A stretch of 64,000 nt of DNA from Aquibacillus rhizosphaerae (GTDB lineage: Bacteria; Bacillota; Bacilli; Bacillales; Amphibacillaceae), in the NCBI RefSeq assembly GCF_030282825.1, contig NZ_JASTZU010000063.1, positions 310,001-374,000 of the forward strand, given 5' to 3'. A program made the position numbers and the translations under genes. Below, in pieces: positions 18,523 to 28,277 of this stretch. The notes beneath the pieces are model-generated. The model worked only from the letters and a program-made list of their open reading frames with translations, made no database searches and was not told the origin of the DNA. The first letter of the stretch is position 1; each line of letters opens with the position of its first letter.

Positions 18523-19692
18523 ATGAATAAATTAGATAGATTGAATCCATTATTAGAAAAGTTTATAGCGAATGGTCCATCTGGATGTGCTCTTTCGGTT
18601 ATACAACGTGATGAAAGGTTGTATGAGGGCTATTTTGGAGTAGCTGATTTGGAAACGAAAAAATCAATTGAAGTAAATACGATTTATCGAATATATTCAA
18701 TGACTAAAATTGTAACTTGTGTTGCAGCACTAATGTTATATGAGCGTGGACACTTCCTGCTAACTGACAATTTAGAAGAGTACTTACCTGAGTTTAAATC
18801 GATTCAAGTTTTTCGTTCCCTGAAAAATGGAACAATTGAAACTTCTCCAGCTAGTAAATCGATTCAAATTAAAGATCTATTTACAATGACTTCAGGTATT
18901 ACGTATGGTGGAAATAATACAGAAGTGGAACGTCAAGTAAGTAAAGTTATGGCGGTAGTTCATAAGGAACAAAAACAAGGAGAACAAACTGCAGTTAGGA
19001 CCTTGTCGAAAGCGTTAGCAACTGTTCCATTAGAGTTTGACCCAGGTACGCACTGGAAATATGGGTTAAGTCATGATGTATTAGGGGCACTCATCGAAGT
19101 GATCACAGGCAAAACATTTGGCGAATTTTTGAAAGAAGAGATTTTCATACCACTTAGTATGGAAGATACTTTCTTTAAGATTCCTGAAGATAAAAAGGAG
19201 CGTTTGTGCAGTATATATGATCGTGCAGAGGATGGTACAATGACGAAAAATACAAAAATAGACTCTTCCTCTGAGCCAATGGCTGTATTTGAAAGTGGTG
19301 GAGCAGGTTTATTATCTACACTTCATGATTATAGTCGTTTTGCACACATGCTTGCTATGGGTGGAACATTAGACGGAGTTAGAATATTGAGTAAGAAGAC
19401 GATAGAATTAATGGCTTCTAATCATTTATCAGATGCATTGTTACCAGATGTTTTTTGGAATTATGAAAATGGTTATGGTTATGGACTCGGTGTTCGAGTA
19501 ATGATTAACCGCCAAGTTGGGGGTAGTAATAGTTCGGTTGGGGAGTTCGGTTGGTCAGGATTAGCAGGTACATATGTTTTTATAGATCCAAAAGAAGAAT
19601 TGTCTGTTGTTTATATGCAACAAATGTTACCTAACTTTGAGGCATATCATCAACCGAGGATAAGAAATGTTGTTTATGGTGCATTGAATTAG
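18523..19692 (+). CDS. Serine hydrolase, class C beta-lactamase / esterase family
   Basis: This 389-residue protein has the penicillin-binding fold of the beta-lactamase (PF00144) family. The catalytic SxxK motif is S59-M-T-K62 in RIYSMTKIVTC, a Tyr motif appears as YGLSHDVLG near 186, and the C-terminal GWSGLAGTYVFIDP stands where KTG would be. No signal peptide is visible, so it is probably a cytoplasmic esterase or D-aminopeptidase-like enzyme rather than a secreted lactamase. AAAGGGGG precedes the ATG. Confidence 0.85.
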   Translation: MNKLDRLNPLLEKFIANGPSGCALSVIQRDERLYEGYFGVADLETKKSIEVNTIYRIYSMTKIVTCVAALMLYERGHFLLTDNLEEYLPEFKSIQVFRSLKNGTIETSPASKSIQIKDLFTMTSGITYGGNNTEVERQVSKVMAVVHKEQKQGEQTAVRTLSKALATVPLEFDPGTHWKYGLSHDVLGALIEVITGKTFGEFLKEEIFIPLSMEDTFFKIPEDKKERLCSIYDRAEDGTMTKNTKIDSSSEPMAVFESGGAGLLSTLHDYSRFAHMLAMGGTLDGVRILSKKTIELMASNHLSDALLPDVFWNYENGYGYGLGVRVMINRQVGGSNSSVGEFGWSGLAGTYVFIDPKEELSVVYMQQMLPNFEAYHQPRIRNVVYGALN

Positions 19693-19721
19693 AGGAGATA
19701 TTAAGTGATTAAAAGATTGAT

Positions 19722-19760
19722 AAAAGAGTTAGGGGAACATTTCTCCTGACTCTTTTTATT
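19722..19760 (+). terminator. Terminator after serine hydrolase gene
   Basis: AAAAGAGTTAGGGG at 19722-19735 pairs, with two G-T pairs, with CTCCTGACTCTTTT at 19743-19756; a T-rich tail follows. Confidence 0.8.
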
Positions 19761-19830
19761 TAATTTGTATATAAATTTATATTTATTTCACCTAAAGGCA
19801 TACTAATTAAAAAACTGTAGGAATGATAAA

Positions 19831-20352
19831 ATGTATTTTATATATTCATTCGCTTTTCTGCTTGCGGGCTTAAAGTGGGGCGACTGGCGAAATTGGCGAG
19901 CCTATTATCCAACAATTTTATTTATAATATTGATTGATATCTTATATAATTTTCTTTTTTATGATTATCCAATGTGGTCATTTGAAGAAACGGTTTTTGG
20001 GAAAAGTATTTTGTCCAAACATACGTATATATCTATAATGAATTATTTGATCGTGTATCCCGCACTAATTCTTTTGTTTCTTGGTAACTACCCTAAATTC
20101 AAAGTGAAGCAGGTACAATGGATTACTATTTGGGTGATTTTATTTATAAGTAAGGAAATGATTAATTTGAAGATTGGATTAATCAATCATCATCATACTT
20201 GGAGTATTAGTTGGTCAGTAATCTTTGACATTGTTATGTTTATTGTATTACGACTACATTTTAAAAAGCCGCTTATAGCGTGGGGGATTTCTATCTTATG
20301 GATTATCCTGCTTTGGGAATTGCATGCTGTACCACTTGATGTATTAAAATAA
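19831..20352 (+). CDS. CBO0543 family membrane protein
   Basis: The 173-residue multipass protein carries the family's N-terminal signature: a short hydrophobic start, then GLKWGDWRNWRAYYPTILF, and later LYNFLFYDYPMWSFEE. About five to six spans follow, ending in a Trp-rich helix. The family is common in spore-forming Bacillaceae and uncharacterised. It stands alone between a terminator and a long empty gap. Confidence 0.75.
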   Translation: MYFIYSFAFLLAGLKWGDWRNWRAYYPTILFIILIDILYNFLFYDYPMWSFEETVFGKSILSKHTYISIMNYLIVYPALILLFLGNYPKFKVKQVQWITIWVILFISKEMINLKIGLINHHHTWSISWSVIFDIVMFIVLRLHFKKPLIAWGISILWIILLWELHAVPLDVLK

Positions 20353-21076
20353 AGTATCGGCAGACATTATGTTTTGAATTATTGTCTATTACCTACGGCG
20401 ATTATTGTCGTAGGATATGGTAAAGGTATCTCATTAATTTCTTGAAATTGTATTTGTAGAAATACAGCGTTGAAAGTTATTTTTTGTTTCAATATCGATT
20501 TTATATTTCCGGGGAAATATTTGTCGAAATATTAGAAATTAGTTTTTAAATGGAACTAAACTGCTTTCTTTCTTGAATATCAGAGGAGTATAACTAGGTA
20601 ATGCTGTTGTAATGTCCCAACGTGATTGTAGCTTCTATATGCATAAGATATGTGTAAACCTTATTACCTTTCATCTAGAGAAATTACCAATGGAATGTCA
20701 AAAAATCTTAAGTCGCCGAAAGATTTCGATAATTGATTAAGGAAACTTGCTATTTAATAACTAGCTTTGATACTGGAAGACACGAACGGTGATAGTAGGA
20801 TTATTCTATTGAAAGTGTGCTAGATTGATTGTCTTTAAAAGATAGAAGTTTAAGGAATCGATATAATAAGAGAATATACAACGTATTACGGATCTAATTT
20901 TGATAGGACTGGAATTATTTTGAATGTAGCATATAATCTAAGTAAATAAGAGAATTACCGGAGCAATAACAAAAAACTATTTGTAAATATGATATAGATC
21001 TATTATTAAGATGTTATATTTCTGCTACTATTAAACTAGGAATTAAAAAATCGTTTCACGGTGGAGGAGATGAAAA
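20353..21076. other. 724-bp intergenic region, little recognisable
   Basis: CCTACG at 20392 and CGTAGG at 20409 form a small hairpin that may terminate the preceding gene, though no T-run follows. The rest is A/T-rich with no frame of convincing length, no repeat family member and no riboswitch I recognise. The promoter of the PhzF operon should be at the right end. Confidence 0.5.
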
Positions 21077-21967
21077 GTGAAAACAGTTAAGGTATATCAT
21101 TATGATGCATTTTGCGAGGTTCCAGGTAAAGGCAATCCGGCAGGAGTTGTATTAAATGGGGAGAACTTAACGGAGAATGAGATGCAAGAAATAGCTTTTA
21201 AGGTTGGCTTTAATGAGACAGCTTTTGTAATTAACTCTACTGTAGCTGATTTAAGAATTCGGTTCTTCACTCCAGGTCATGAAATGAACTTATGTGGTCA
21301 TGCGACCATGGCAACAATTTCTGCGTTATGGTCGCATGGTCTTCTGGTTAATCAACCAGATAAAGTAACAATCGAAACCAAAGCGGGAATTTTACGAATT
21401 AGCATAAAATCATTAACAAATCATGATATTCGGATAACAATGAGTCAGGGGGTATCGGAGTTTGAAAAGTTTAATGGCTCCATAAATGAACTAGCAAAAT
21501 CATTAGGATTGGAAAAGCACCATATAGAAGAAGAGTTGCCAGTTTTATATGGAAGTACTGGAGTTTGGACATTGTTAGTTCCTATTAAGGAATTGAAAAG
21601 CTTCAAAAAAATGAATCCAAAAAACAATCTATTTCCTTCTATCTTAAATGAGATACCGAAAGCATCTGTTCATCCTTTTTGTCTAGAAACTTATGATACT
21701 AATGCATCGATGCATGCGCGTCATTTTTCTTCTCCTTTTTCAGGTACTAAAGAAGATCCAGTCACTGGCACAGCTTCTGGGGTAATGGGTGCATACTATG
21801 TTAAATACATAAGCAATGGTCAATCAACTAACCTCATTGTAGAACAAGGTCATGAAATTGGAAAAGATGGCCGGGTTGTCGTTAATGTTTCGCAAACTGA
21901 TGGGAAGTATGATGTTGAGATTACTGGGAACGCAGTGTATGTTAGTGATTTTTTAATTGTGATTTAA
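21077..21967 (+). CDS. PhzF-family isomerase
   Basis: The 296-residue protein matches PhzF/YddE-type isomerases related to diaminopimelate epimerase. The catalytic Glu lies in GFNETAFV near 47; [18 protein letters not shown] near 78 and [11 protein letters not shown] near 225 are the two family loops. Homologues act on phenazine precursors or unknown small acids; there are no phenazine genes here. GTG start after GTGGAGGAG. It is first of three closely spaced genes. Confidence 0.85.
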   Translation: MKTVKVYHYDAFCEVPGKGNPAGVVLNGENLTENEMQEIAFKVGFNETAFVINSTVADLRIRFFTPGHEMNLCGHATMATISALWSHGLLVNQPDKVTIETKAGILRISIKSLTNHDIRITMSQGVSEFEKFNGSINELAKSLGLEKHHIEEELPVLYGSTGVWTLLVPIKELKSFKKMNPKNNLFPSILNEIPKASVHPFCLETYDTNASMHARHFSSPFSGTKEDPVTGTASGVMGAYYVKYISNGQSTNLIVEQGHEIGKDGRVVVNVSQTDGKYDVEITGNAVYVSDFLIVI

Positions 21968-22004
21968 ATAGAGTTGTAAAAATACTTTTAAAGGGGAAGT
22001 TCTA

Positions 22005-22568
22005 TTGAATATGGAAAATGCAGCGTTGATAATTGTTGATGTTCAACAGGCGTTCGAGGATGAAAAGTGGGGAGAACGTAATAATTTAAATGCAGAGGAA
22101 AATATTAAAAAATTGTTGAATACTTGGAGAATGGAATGCTTACCTGTTATTCATATCCAACATAGTTCTGAGAATCTAAGTTCATTATTTCACCCAAGCA
22201 AAAAAAGTTTTGAAATAAAGGAGATTGTAAAACCGTATGAAAACGAACTGATTATTACAAAGAAAGTAAACAGTGGCTTTATTGGCACAAATTTGGAAGT
22301 GTATCTTAAAAACAATAATATTTCAACAGTTGTTATAGTTGGTTTGACGACACCGCATTGTGTATCAACCACGACAAGAATGAGTGGGAATCTTGGGTTT
22401 GATACGTACTTAGTTTCAGATGCAACAGCAGCTTTTGCTATGAAAGACCACCATGGAAATCAATATGATCCTAAAACGATACACAATATAACGATAGCTA
22501 CCCTACATGACGAATTTGCAACAATCTTAACGACGGAACAATTGATGAAAATAATTGAAAAAGCCTGA
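22005..22568 (+). CDS. Isochorismatase-like cysteine hydrolase
   Basis: The 187-residue protein has the cysteine-hydrolase triad: Asp in IIVDVQQAFED, Lys in TKKVNSGFIGT and Cys in GLTTPHCVSTT. This favours an amidase such as nicotinamidase-type enzymes over true isochorismatases, which lack the Cys. Start is TTG 22005, or ATG 22011 two codons later, after AAGGGGAAG. The 37-bp gap to the PhzF-family gene suggests one operon and perhaps related substrates. Confidence 0.85.
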   Translation: MNMENAALIIVDVQQAFEDEKWGERNNLNAEENIKKLLNTWRMECLPVIHIQHSSENLSSLFHPSKKSFEIKEIVKPYENELIITKKVNSGFIGTNLEVYLKNNNISTVVIVGLTTPHCVSTTTRMSGNLGFDTYLVSDATAAFAMKDHHGNQYDPKTIHNITIATLHDEFATILTTEQLMKIIEKA

Positions 22569-22621
22569 GTTTTGATAGCTGAATTTAGCCTATAGAATGT
22601 TTGTGAAAAGGATGAGCTAAT

Positions 22622-23383
22622 ATGAAGCAAGAGGATGCTTTAGACAAAATTGTATCAAGTTTGAAAAAGGATAAATTGGTTAAATCTTTATTTTTAAAAG
22701 GTTCGATGGGAAGAGATGAGCATGATGAGAATTCAGATATTGATCTTTATTGTCTCATCGATGACAAAGATAAAAGTCAATTTCTTGAGCATCGCCTGGG
22801 CCATTTACAGGCTTATCGTCAGTTGCTATTTTATGATGATATATTCATAATTGCACCACAAATCATTGCCGTCTATGATAACTTGTTGCATATTGATTTA
22901 TTTACAGTAACAGAGGAGACTTTTTTGGAAAAAGATTATTTCAAGGTTCTATATGATCCAGATAAGCGTCTGGATAAGTATCGTGAAACACAGAATTTAA
23001 CATTGTCTAAAGAAGAATTTCAAGATGATGTGAATGATGTAGCATGGTTTCTTTTTCGATATCACAAAGCGGTTTCAAGAGGTAATGATATTTGGGCGGT
23101 TGTGATGCTTAATCATGCTATGACTCATCTCGCCAGGGTGTTGCTCCATCGCTATAAACCTAATCGAGCACAACTAGGGTTAAAAATAATAGAAGACTCT
23201 CTCACTAAACGATTGTCAGTGGAAGTGAGAAAAGTATTTGAATGTTTAACACCTACTAATCATACTCAATCTGTTCAAATTATTAGAGAAATTGTTTCAA
23301 GTGAAATGGACTGGATTGTTACCAATTTAGCTGTAGTTGAAAATACAAAGCCATTTTTAGAAAAAGTCATTACATTTAAATGA
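22622..23383 (+). CDS. Nucleotidyltransferase-domain protein (aminoglycoside adenylyltransferase-like)
   Basis: KGSMGRDEHDENSDIDLYCL near residue 26 is a clean polymerase-beta-type nucleotidyltransferase signature (GS-x9-SDxDL), with a third acidic residue in LLHIDLFTV near 90. A C-terminal helical domain follows (253 residues in all), as in ANT/LnuB-type antibiotic adenylyltransferases, though overall similarity to any resistance enzyme is not certain. It is the third gene after PhzF and the hydrolase, 53 bp downstream. Confidence 0.75.
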   Translation: MKQEDALDKIVSSLKKDKLVKSLFLKGSMGRDEHDENSDIDLYCLIDDKDKSQFLEHRLGHLQAYRQLLFYDDIFIIAPQIIAVYDNLLHIDLFTVTEETFLEKDYFKVLYDPDKRLDKYRETQNLTLSKEEFQDDVNDVAWFLFRYHKAVSRGNDIWAVVMLNHAMTHLARVLLHRYKPNRAQLGLKIIEDSLTKRLSVEVRKVFECLTPTNHTQSVQIIREIVSSEMDWIVTNLAVVENTKPFLEKVITFK

Positions 23384-23401
23384 GTGAATAGTTGAATCTT
23401 T

Positions 23402-23444
23402 AACTAAAAGTGCCTATCCTATTTTTTGATAGGTACTTTTAGTT
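23402..23444. terminator. Terminator between nucleotidyltransferase gene and zinc-ribbon gene
   Basis: A 17-bp stem (23402-23418 with 23428-23444, one G-T pair) lies between two convergent genes. The T-run is in the loop rather than behind the stem. Confidence 0.6.
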
Positions 23445-23486
23445 ATTAGGCAAAATACAATTTGTTAATCGCTTATAGTAGAAAAC

Positions 23487-23630
23487 TTATTCTTTTATGC
23501 CTTGAAGCCACTCTTTATAACAATCAGCACAAAGTGTTTCCTCGCGTTCGTTTTGATTATGGAAAAAACTTATGTGGTGATAGGAATTATCTGTTATGGT
23601 ATCATCACAATAAAAACAGTCGTTAGCCAA
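23487..23630 (-). CDS. 47-aa zinc-ribbon-like protein
   Basis: TTG at 23630 follows AAAGGAG with good spacing. The peptide has two CxxC pairs, CFYC near the start and CADC near residue 37, separated by a His-rich, hydrophilic loop (SYHHISFFHNQNEREE). This is the arrangement of small treble-clef or zinc-ribbon proteins. It is not a shadow of another gene: nothing else codes here. Function unknown. Confidence 0.7.
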   Translation of the reverse strand: MANDCFYCDDTITDNSYHHISFFHNQNEREETLCADCYKEWLQGIKE

Positions 23631-23791
23631 GTTAACGCCACTCCTTTTTAGGTAATGCTCTTATTATTCTCTGGTTAATGGATAACTTCCAATGAAATTT
23701 GTTCCAAACTGCTTGATTAGTTGATTATTCGTAGATCTTTCCGTTAATCTTAAATTTCAGGAAACTAAATTGTAGTAAAAGAGGTCAGGTA

Positions 23792-24865
23792 ATGAAGCAA
23801 ATATATAGCAATATCGTACAATTTCGGGGTAATCATTATGATTTTGGCTACAAGCAAGGTATAGAAATAAAAGACTCACTTATTCTAATAAATCGGGAGA
23901 AGCAATGGAAGGTAAGGCGTCCTCGATTTACAATTAAAGAGCAAGAGGCTAAACAAGCAATAACAAGATTTGCTCCGGGTATCTGGGACGAATTAATAGG
24001 AATCAGAGATGCTTTAAAGTGGCCGATGGAGCAAGTTTTACAGGAGTTTGGTGGATACCGGCTAGATTATGTGAAGTCTGGATGCTCTATAGTTACTGGT
24101 AAGGATTACTTCGTTCGTAATTATGATTATCATCCAAAAACATATGAAGGGAGATGCGTTTTTTACCAACCTACAGATCAAGGTTATGCAAGTATGGGAC
24201 CGAGTCAGCGTATAACTGGGCGTCCTGATGGGATGAATGAAAAAGGATTGGTACTTGGGTACAATTTCATGCATCGAAAAAAGCCTGGGGATGGTTTCAT
24301 TTGTGCGATGATAGGTAGACTAGTACTAGAAAGTTGTGCAAACGTTTATGAAGCGGTTGACATGCTAAAAGAAATTCCGCACCGTCATTCATTCAGTTAC
24401 ACTGTCTATGACCAAACTTCTGAAACAATTATTGTGGAAGCATCGCCTCGGGGAGTTGAGGTTCGTCGGGCTAGTGTTTGTACCAACCACTTTGAAATAA
24501 TGAAGCATGAAAATCGAAATTATCTGGTTGATTCCAAAAGGAGAATGGAGATTATTGAAAAAAAACAAGATAGTTTGACTGATGGATATCAAGCATACCG
24601 GTTAATGAATGATATTGATAAGGGTATTTTTTCTACGGATTATAGAAATTGGGCAGGGACCATACATACATCAGCATATTTTCCAAAACAAAAAGTAGCT
24701 TGGATTGGTTTAGGTAGTAATGAACAGCCTGCAGAGTTTAATTTCTCCAATTGGCTTAGGGGAGAAGATATACCTTATAATAAAATTACTGGTGAGGTAG
24801 ATACAGAAATTCCATTTGTCCACATGGATATCGATGCTACATGGCAACATAAGAAAAAAACATAG
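23792..24865 (+). CDS. C45-family peptidase / acyltransferase (Ntn hydrolase)
   Basis: The 357-residue protein matches the C45 (AAT-like) Ntn-hydrolase family related to penicillin acyl-CoA:6-APA acyltransferase. The likely nucleophile is Cys98 in VKSGCSIVTG, exposed by self-cleavage before it; FVRNYDYHP and GMNEKGLVLGYNF follow the family pattern. Prokaryotic members hydrolyse or transfer acyl groups of unknown substrates. AGAGGTCAGG precedes the ATG; ywbE follows 15 bp downstream. Confidence 0.82.
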   Translation: MKQIYSNIVQFRGNHYDFGYKQGIEIKDSLILINREKQWKVRRPRFTIKEQEAKQAITRFAPGIWDELIGIRDALKWPMEQVLQEFGGYRLDYVKSGCSIVTGKDYFVRNYDYHPKTYEGRCVFYQPTDQGYASMGPSQRITGRPDGMNEKGLVLGYNFMHRKKPGDGFICAMIGRLVLESCANVYEAVDMLKEIPHRHSFSYTVYDQTSETIIVEASPRGVEVRRASVCTNHFEIMKHENRNYLVDSKRRMEIIEKKQDSLTDGYQAYRLMNDIDKGIFSTDYRNWAGTIHTSAYFPKQKVAWIGLGSNEQPAEFNFSNWLRGEDIPYNKITGEVDTEIPFVHMDIDATWQHKKKT

Positions 24866-24880
24866 AAGAGGACTGATACA

Positions 24881-25072
24881 ATGAATGGAACAGAACGTAA
24901 AAATATAGCAGCTGGAATTAGTGTGGATATCGTATTAAAACAAGATCAACGGAGTGGGAAGCTAACGCGTGGGATTGTTAAAGAAATTTTAACAAAATCA
25001 CCGAACCATCCTCATGGAATTAAAGTACGGTTAGAAGATGGACAGGTTGGCAGAGTAAAAAATATAATTTAG
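24881..25072 (+). CDS. ywbE: YwbE family protein
   Basis: The 63-residue protein matches YwbE (DUF2196): a strongly basic SH3-like strand protein containing GISVDIVLKQDQRSGKLTRG and HPHGIKVRLEDGQVGRVK, with a typical nucleic-acid or ribosome-associated look. Function is unknown in the literature I recall. It is probably co-transcribed with the C45 gene. Confidence 0.88.
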   Translation: MNGTERKNIAAGISVDIVLKQDQRSGKLTRGIVKEILTKSPNHPHGIKVRLEDGQVGRVKNII

Positions 25073-25165
25073 ATAAAATGATTAAGAGGTCCAAACTAAT
25101 TTATCCTAGAGGTTTGGATGTGGCTATTATTCCTATGTAGCAAAGTTTATAATTTTATTATAAAC

Positions 25166-25197
25166 AAAAAAGCGAACTCATAAAGAGTTCGCTTTTT
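25166..25197. terminator. Bidirectional terminator between ywbE and cold-shock gene
   Basis: A strong stem around AGCGAACTC / GAGTTCGCT, flanked by an A-run and a T-run, serves both convergent genes. Confidence 0.92.
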
Positions 25198-25213
25198 AAC
25201 AGCTTAGCTGAAA

Positions 25214-25414
25214 TTAGTTCTTTTCAACGTTTGCTGCTTGTGGTCCACGGTTACCTTCTTCGATTTCGAAAGAAACTGTTTGACCTTCTTCAAGTGTTTT
25301 AAAGCCTTCGCCTTGGATAGCAGAGAAGTGAACGAATACGTCGTCTTGTCCTTCAACTTCGATAAATCCAAAACCTTTGTCTGCGTTAAACCATTTAACT
25401 GTACCTGTTACCAT
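25214..25414 (-). CDS. Cold-shock protein (CspA/CspB family)
   Basis: A 66-residue single cold-shock domain with both RNA-binding motifs: KGFGFIE (RNP1) and DVFVHFSAI (RNP2). The start at 25414 follows TAGGAGGAAAAG; the longer frame is leader. These proteins act as RNA chaperones. Upstream (25415-25550) is a leader of roughly 130 nt with no ORF, as usual for csp mRNAs, and probably the site of temperature-dependent control. Confidence 0.95.
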   Translation of the reverse strand: MVTGTVKWFNADKGFGFIEVEGQDDVFVHFSAIQGEGFKTLEEGQTVSFEIEEGNRGPQAANVEKN

Positions 25415-25701
25415 ATTACTTTTCCTCCTAGTGTGGATCTTCCACACAATGTATTACTATTCTTGCTCTTGCTTCCAAAACGAAAACTTTCACGTTGCAT
25501 TGTTACTTGAAGTGTTTTGTCGAACAAAATAGCTAAATTTATTATAGCATTAATATTTAAATATAGCAAATAGTGTTTAGTAATTTTTTGATGGTTGTTT
25601 CTTTATAAATTTTTATCGAAGGAATTAAGTGCTTTTTTCATAAGAAATAATTATCTAGGGTACCATATAATTAAAATTAAAAAGATTTGGTGACTGGTTA
25701 T

Positions 25702-26167
25702 ATGAAATTTCTAATTTTTTTAAATGTATCTATAATAGTAACAATTACTTTTTTTGTCTCAAAAAAAAGTTAAGTTCACTTGAAAATATTTTTTTGTTTA
25801 TGGTGTTGCAGTTTTTATTCACGAGTTATTTTTCGATTTTTTATGTAAATTTACACGTATGGAAAATTGGGGAAAGCAATCAATCATTAATAATGTTTTT
25901 ACTTTTTGAGGAAATTATCTTACCATTTCTTTTTTTAATTATTATTCAGTACATGACTTCTTTAAAAGGGCTTATAAGACCTCTTTTATTAGCTCTGTAC
26001 ACATCATAGCATATGGTTTTGAGTATATATTAGTGAGTTGGAAAGTAATTGAATATATTAACTGGCTTCCAATGCAATCTATCGTCGGATTAACACTTTC
26101 AGGAATTTTGGCTTTCTTTGCTTATATAATTTTTAGAAATGTATTAATAAAAGAAGGAGTAATCTAA
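25702..26167 (+). pseudogene. Frameshifted small membrane protein (upstream partner of CBO0543 gene)
   Basis: Three consecutive frames encode one hydrophobic protein: MKFLIFLNVSIIVTITFFVS (frame 1), then FLFTSYFSIFYVNLHVWKIG and on to YMTSLKGLIRPLLLALYTS (frame 3), then AYGFEYILVSWKVIEYINW to VLIKEGVI (frame 2). Adding one base at an 8-A run near 25770 and one near 26000 restores about 155 residues. The stop overlaps the ribosome binding site of the next membrane gene, so the two were an operon. Confidence 0.65.
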
Positions 26168-26169
26168 AA

Positions 26170-26682
26170 ATGATATTGCCTGAGAATTTTGATCTAAACG
26201 AAAGTTTTATATTGATTGGGCTAATCGTATTATACAGTGTGGTAATTATTTTACCAAAACGTTTTCCCCTGAGTATAACTATCTTATTGATAACATTTCC
26301 TGCAGTAATCGCTCGACTATCAGATCATATATTGTCTGGTTTGTTATTTGATATGTATGATGTAATGGATTCAGGAAAGTTTGAATTATTCGACCTATTA
26401 ACGTATATATTTTATGGTCCTTTTGCTTATTTGTTTATTTATGTTTATGACAAATTTAACATTTCTGGATATGGAACGTTACTGTATGTTATTGTCTTTA
26501 CAATATTTGGAACGTTGTTCGAGGGTTTAAACTTGTTGTTAGAGGTTTTTAGCTATAAAAGTTGGCATTTATCCTATTCATTTACTTACTATTTAACACT
26601 ACAACCAATCACAATTTGGTTTTATATATTTATAAAACAGACTTATAAAAAAGTGAAAACTGATAATCAATTGCCCATTTAA
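26170..26682 (+). CDS. CBO0543 family membrane protein
   Basis: The 170-residue protein has about five membrane segments and the family's C-terminal pattern FEGLNLLLEVFSYKSWHLSY. It follows AAGAAGGAG that lies inside the end of the broken gene before it. The family is uncharacterised; tandem pairs are common, which suggests two-subunit complexes. Confidence 0.75.
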   Translation: MILPENFDLNESFILIGLIVLYSVVIILPKRFPLSITILLITFPAVIARLSDHILSGLLFDMYDVMDSGKFELFDLLTYIFYGPFAYLFIYVYDKFNISGYGTLLYVIVFTIFGTLFEGLNLLLEVFSYKSWHLSYSFTYYLTLQPITIWFYIFIKQTYKKVKTDNQLPI

Positions 26683-26799
26683 TGAAGTCTAGATTATGTA
26701 ATATTGATATTTTGGTCATAAATGGGTTGATACATTGGCACAATGTAGGTAGTATAGATAGGTAGAATTAATAGGGAACGATTGAAAAGAGGTTTTAAA

Positions 26800-27867
26800 A
26801 TGGAAAAAACGTCTATATATGGATTGACTTTTGATCAATTAACAGCATGGATTGTTGATCATGGTCAAAAGAAATTCAGAGCACAACAAGTATGGGATTG
26901 GCTATATAAAAAGCGTGTAACAGATTTTGATGACATGAAGAATCTGAATAAAGAATGCACTGAATTATTGAAAGATAATTTTATTATACAAACACTGAAG
27001 CAAGCGATAAAACAAGAGTCAAAAGACGGTACAATTAAGTTTCTATTCGAATTAGAGGATGGCAATCTAATTGAAACGGTATTAATGCGATTTAATTATG
27101 GCTTATCTGTTTGTGTGACAACACAGGTGGGATGTAACATAGGCTGTACGTTTTGCGCCAGTGGTTTATTAACTAAAAACCGTGATTTATCATCTGGTGA
27201 AATTGTAGAACAAATAATGAAAGTTCAACATCATCTTGATCAAGCGGAAAAAGATGAGCGAGTTAGTCATATTGTGGTTATGGGTATTGGAGAGCCTTTT
27301 GATAATTACAAAAATATGATGGATTTCTTCCGAGTAGTAAATGATCAAAATGGACTTGCAATTGGTGCTCGTCATATTACCGTTTCAACTAGTGGCCTCG
27401 CCAATAAAATTTACGATTTTGCAGATGAAGAGATTCAAATTAATTTGGCGGTATCTTTGCATGCACCAAATAACGAACTTCGAACAAGAATTATGAAGAT
27501 TAACAAAGCATTTCCATTAGAAAAACTAATGCCAGCAATAGATTATTATTTAGATAAAACAAATCGTAGAATTACTTTTGAGTATATACTGTTACGGGAT
27601 GTTAATGATCACAAAGAAGAAGCGATTCAACTAGCAAAACTTTTGAAGGACAAACGTCATCTGTCTTATGTGAATTTAATTCCTTATAATCCTGTTGATG
27701 AACATAATCAATATCAACGTAGCACAAAAGAATCGATTGTTAAATTCTATGAAACATTATTGAATAATGGTATAAATTGTGGTGTGCGTGTCGAACAAGG
27801 TTCTGACATAGATGCAGCATGCGGACAATTAAGAAGTAAGCAAATAAAGAAAGAGAAAGCAAAATAA
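26800..27867 (+). CDS. rlmN: 23S rRNA (A2503-C2)/tRNA (A37-C2) methyltransferase RlmN
   Basis: RlmN is a radical-SAM enzyme that methylates C2 of adenosine 2503 in 23S rRNA and A37 in some tRNAs. The 355-residue protein has the radical-SAM cluster CNIGCTFC near 115 and the conserved methyl-carrying Cys near the C-terminus ([10 protein letters not shown]). ATG 26800 follows AAGAGG; the TTG at 26782 lacks one. Confidence 0.95.
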   Translation: MEKTSIYGLTFDQLTAWIVDHGQKKFRAQQVWDWLYKKRVTDFDDMKNLNKECTELLKDNFIIQTLKQAIKQESKDGTIKFLFELEDGNLIETVLMRFNYGLSVCVTTQVGCNIGCTFCASGLLTKNRDLSSGEIVEQIMKVQHHLDQAEKDERVSHIVVMGIGEPFDNYKNMMDFFRVVNDQNGLAIGARHITVSTSGLANKIYDFADEEIQINLAVSLHAPNNELRTRIMKINKAFPLEKLMPAIDYYLDKTNRRITFEYILLRDVNDHKEEAIQLAKLLKDKRHLSYVNLIPYNPVDEHNQYQRSTKESIVKFYETLLNNGINCGVRVEQGSDIDAACGQLRSKQIKKEKAK

Positions 27868-27876
27868 TGTTAATGT

Positions 27877-27922
27877 AAAAGGAGATGTTGATACTATTTA
27901 GTATCAACATCTCCTTTTTTAT
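27877..27922 (+). terminator. Terminator after rlmN
   Basis: An 18-bp stem (27877-27894 with 27901-27918) is followed by TTTT. Confidence 0.92.
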
Positions 27923-28017
27923 ATGGAAAGAGTAGCATTAAATTAATTTAAGAATAAAGTAATAAACGAAGCATAATTTTATAGATAAGTTTGCATCACT
28001 TTTATTTAATGTAATAA

Positions 28018-28031
28018 TGCAAACGATTGCG
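28018..28031. promoter_or_regulatory. LacI-family-type operator-like site
   Basis: TGCAAACGATTGCG resembles the central CG dyad of LacI/CcpA-family operators. It lies about 130 bp upstream of a perfect dyad and 250 bp before the alpha-glucosidase gene, and may be an auxiliary or cre-like site. Confidence 0.4.
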
Positions 28032-28159
28032 GTATTTAATCAATCTAAAAGAGATTAATATATATGTACCTTTATTTGATAATAAATAAATTTAAATATA
28101 CATCTTATTTTATATAGAATATATATTGACAGAATTCAATATGATGTTAAGATAATAAA

Positions 28160-28179
28160 TAGTGCAATCGATTGCACTA
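28160..28179. promoter_or_regulatory. Perfect 20-bp LacI-type operator upstream of alpha-glucosidase
   Basis: TAGTGCAATCGATTGCACTA is its own reverse complement and has the central CG dyad of LacI-family repressor sites (MalR or similar). The TTGACA and TAAGAT-like elements around 28127-28155 suggest it overlaps or just follows a promoter. No LacI-type regulator is encoded in the window. Confidence 0.7.
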
Positions 28180-28277
28180 GAGGAGTGACTGGGGAATAAA
28201 AAAAAGAATGTCACAATAATTAATAACTTTGCAAAAATGCTTTATAAAACAGTTTTGGTTTGTTAGGGAGGAAAATC

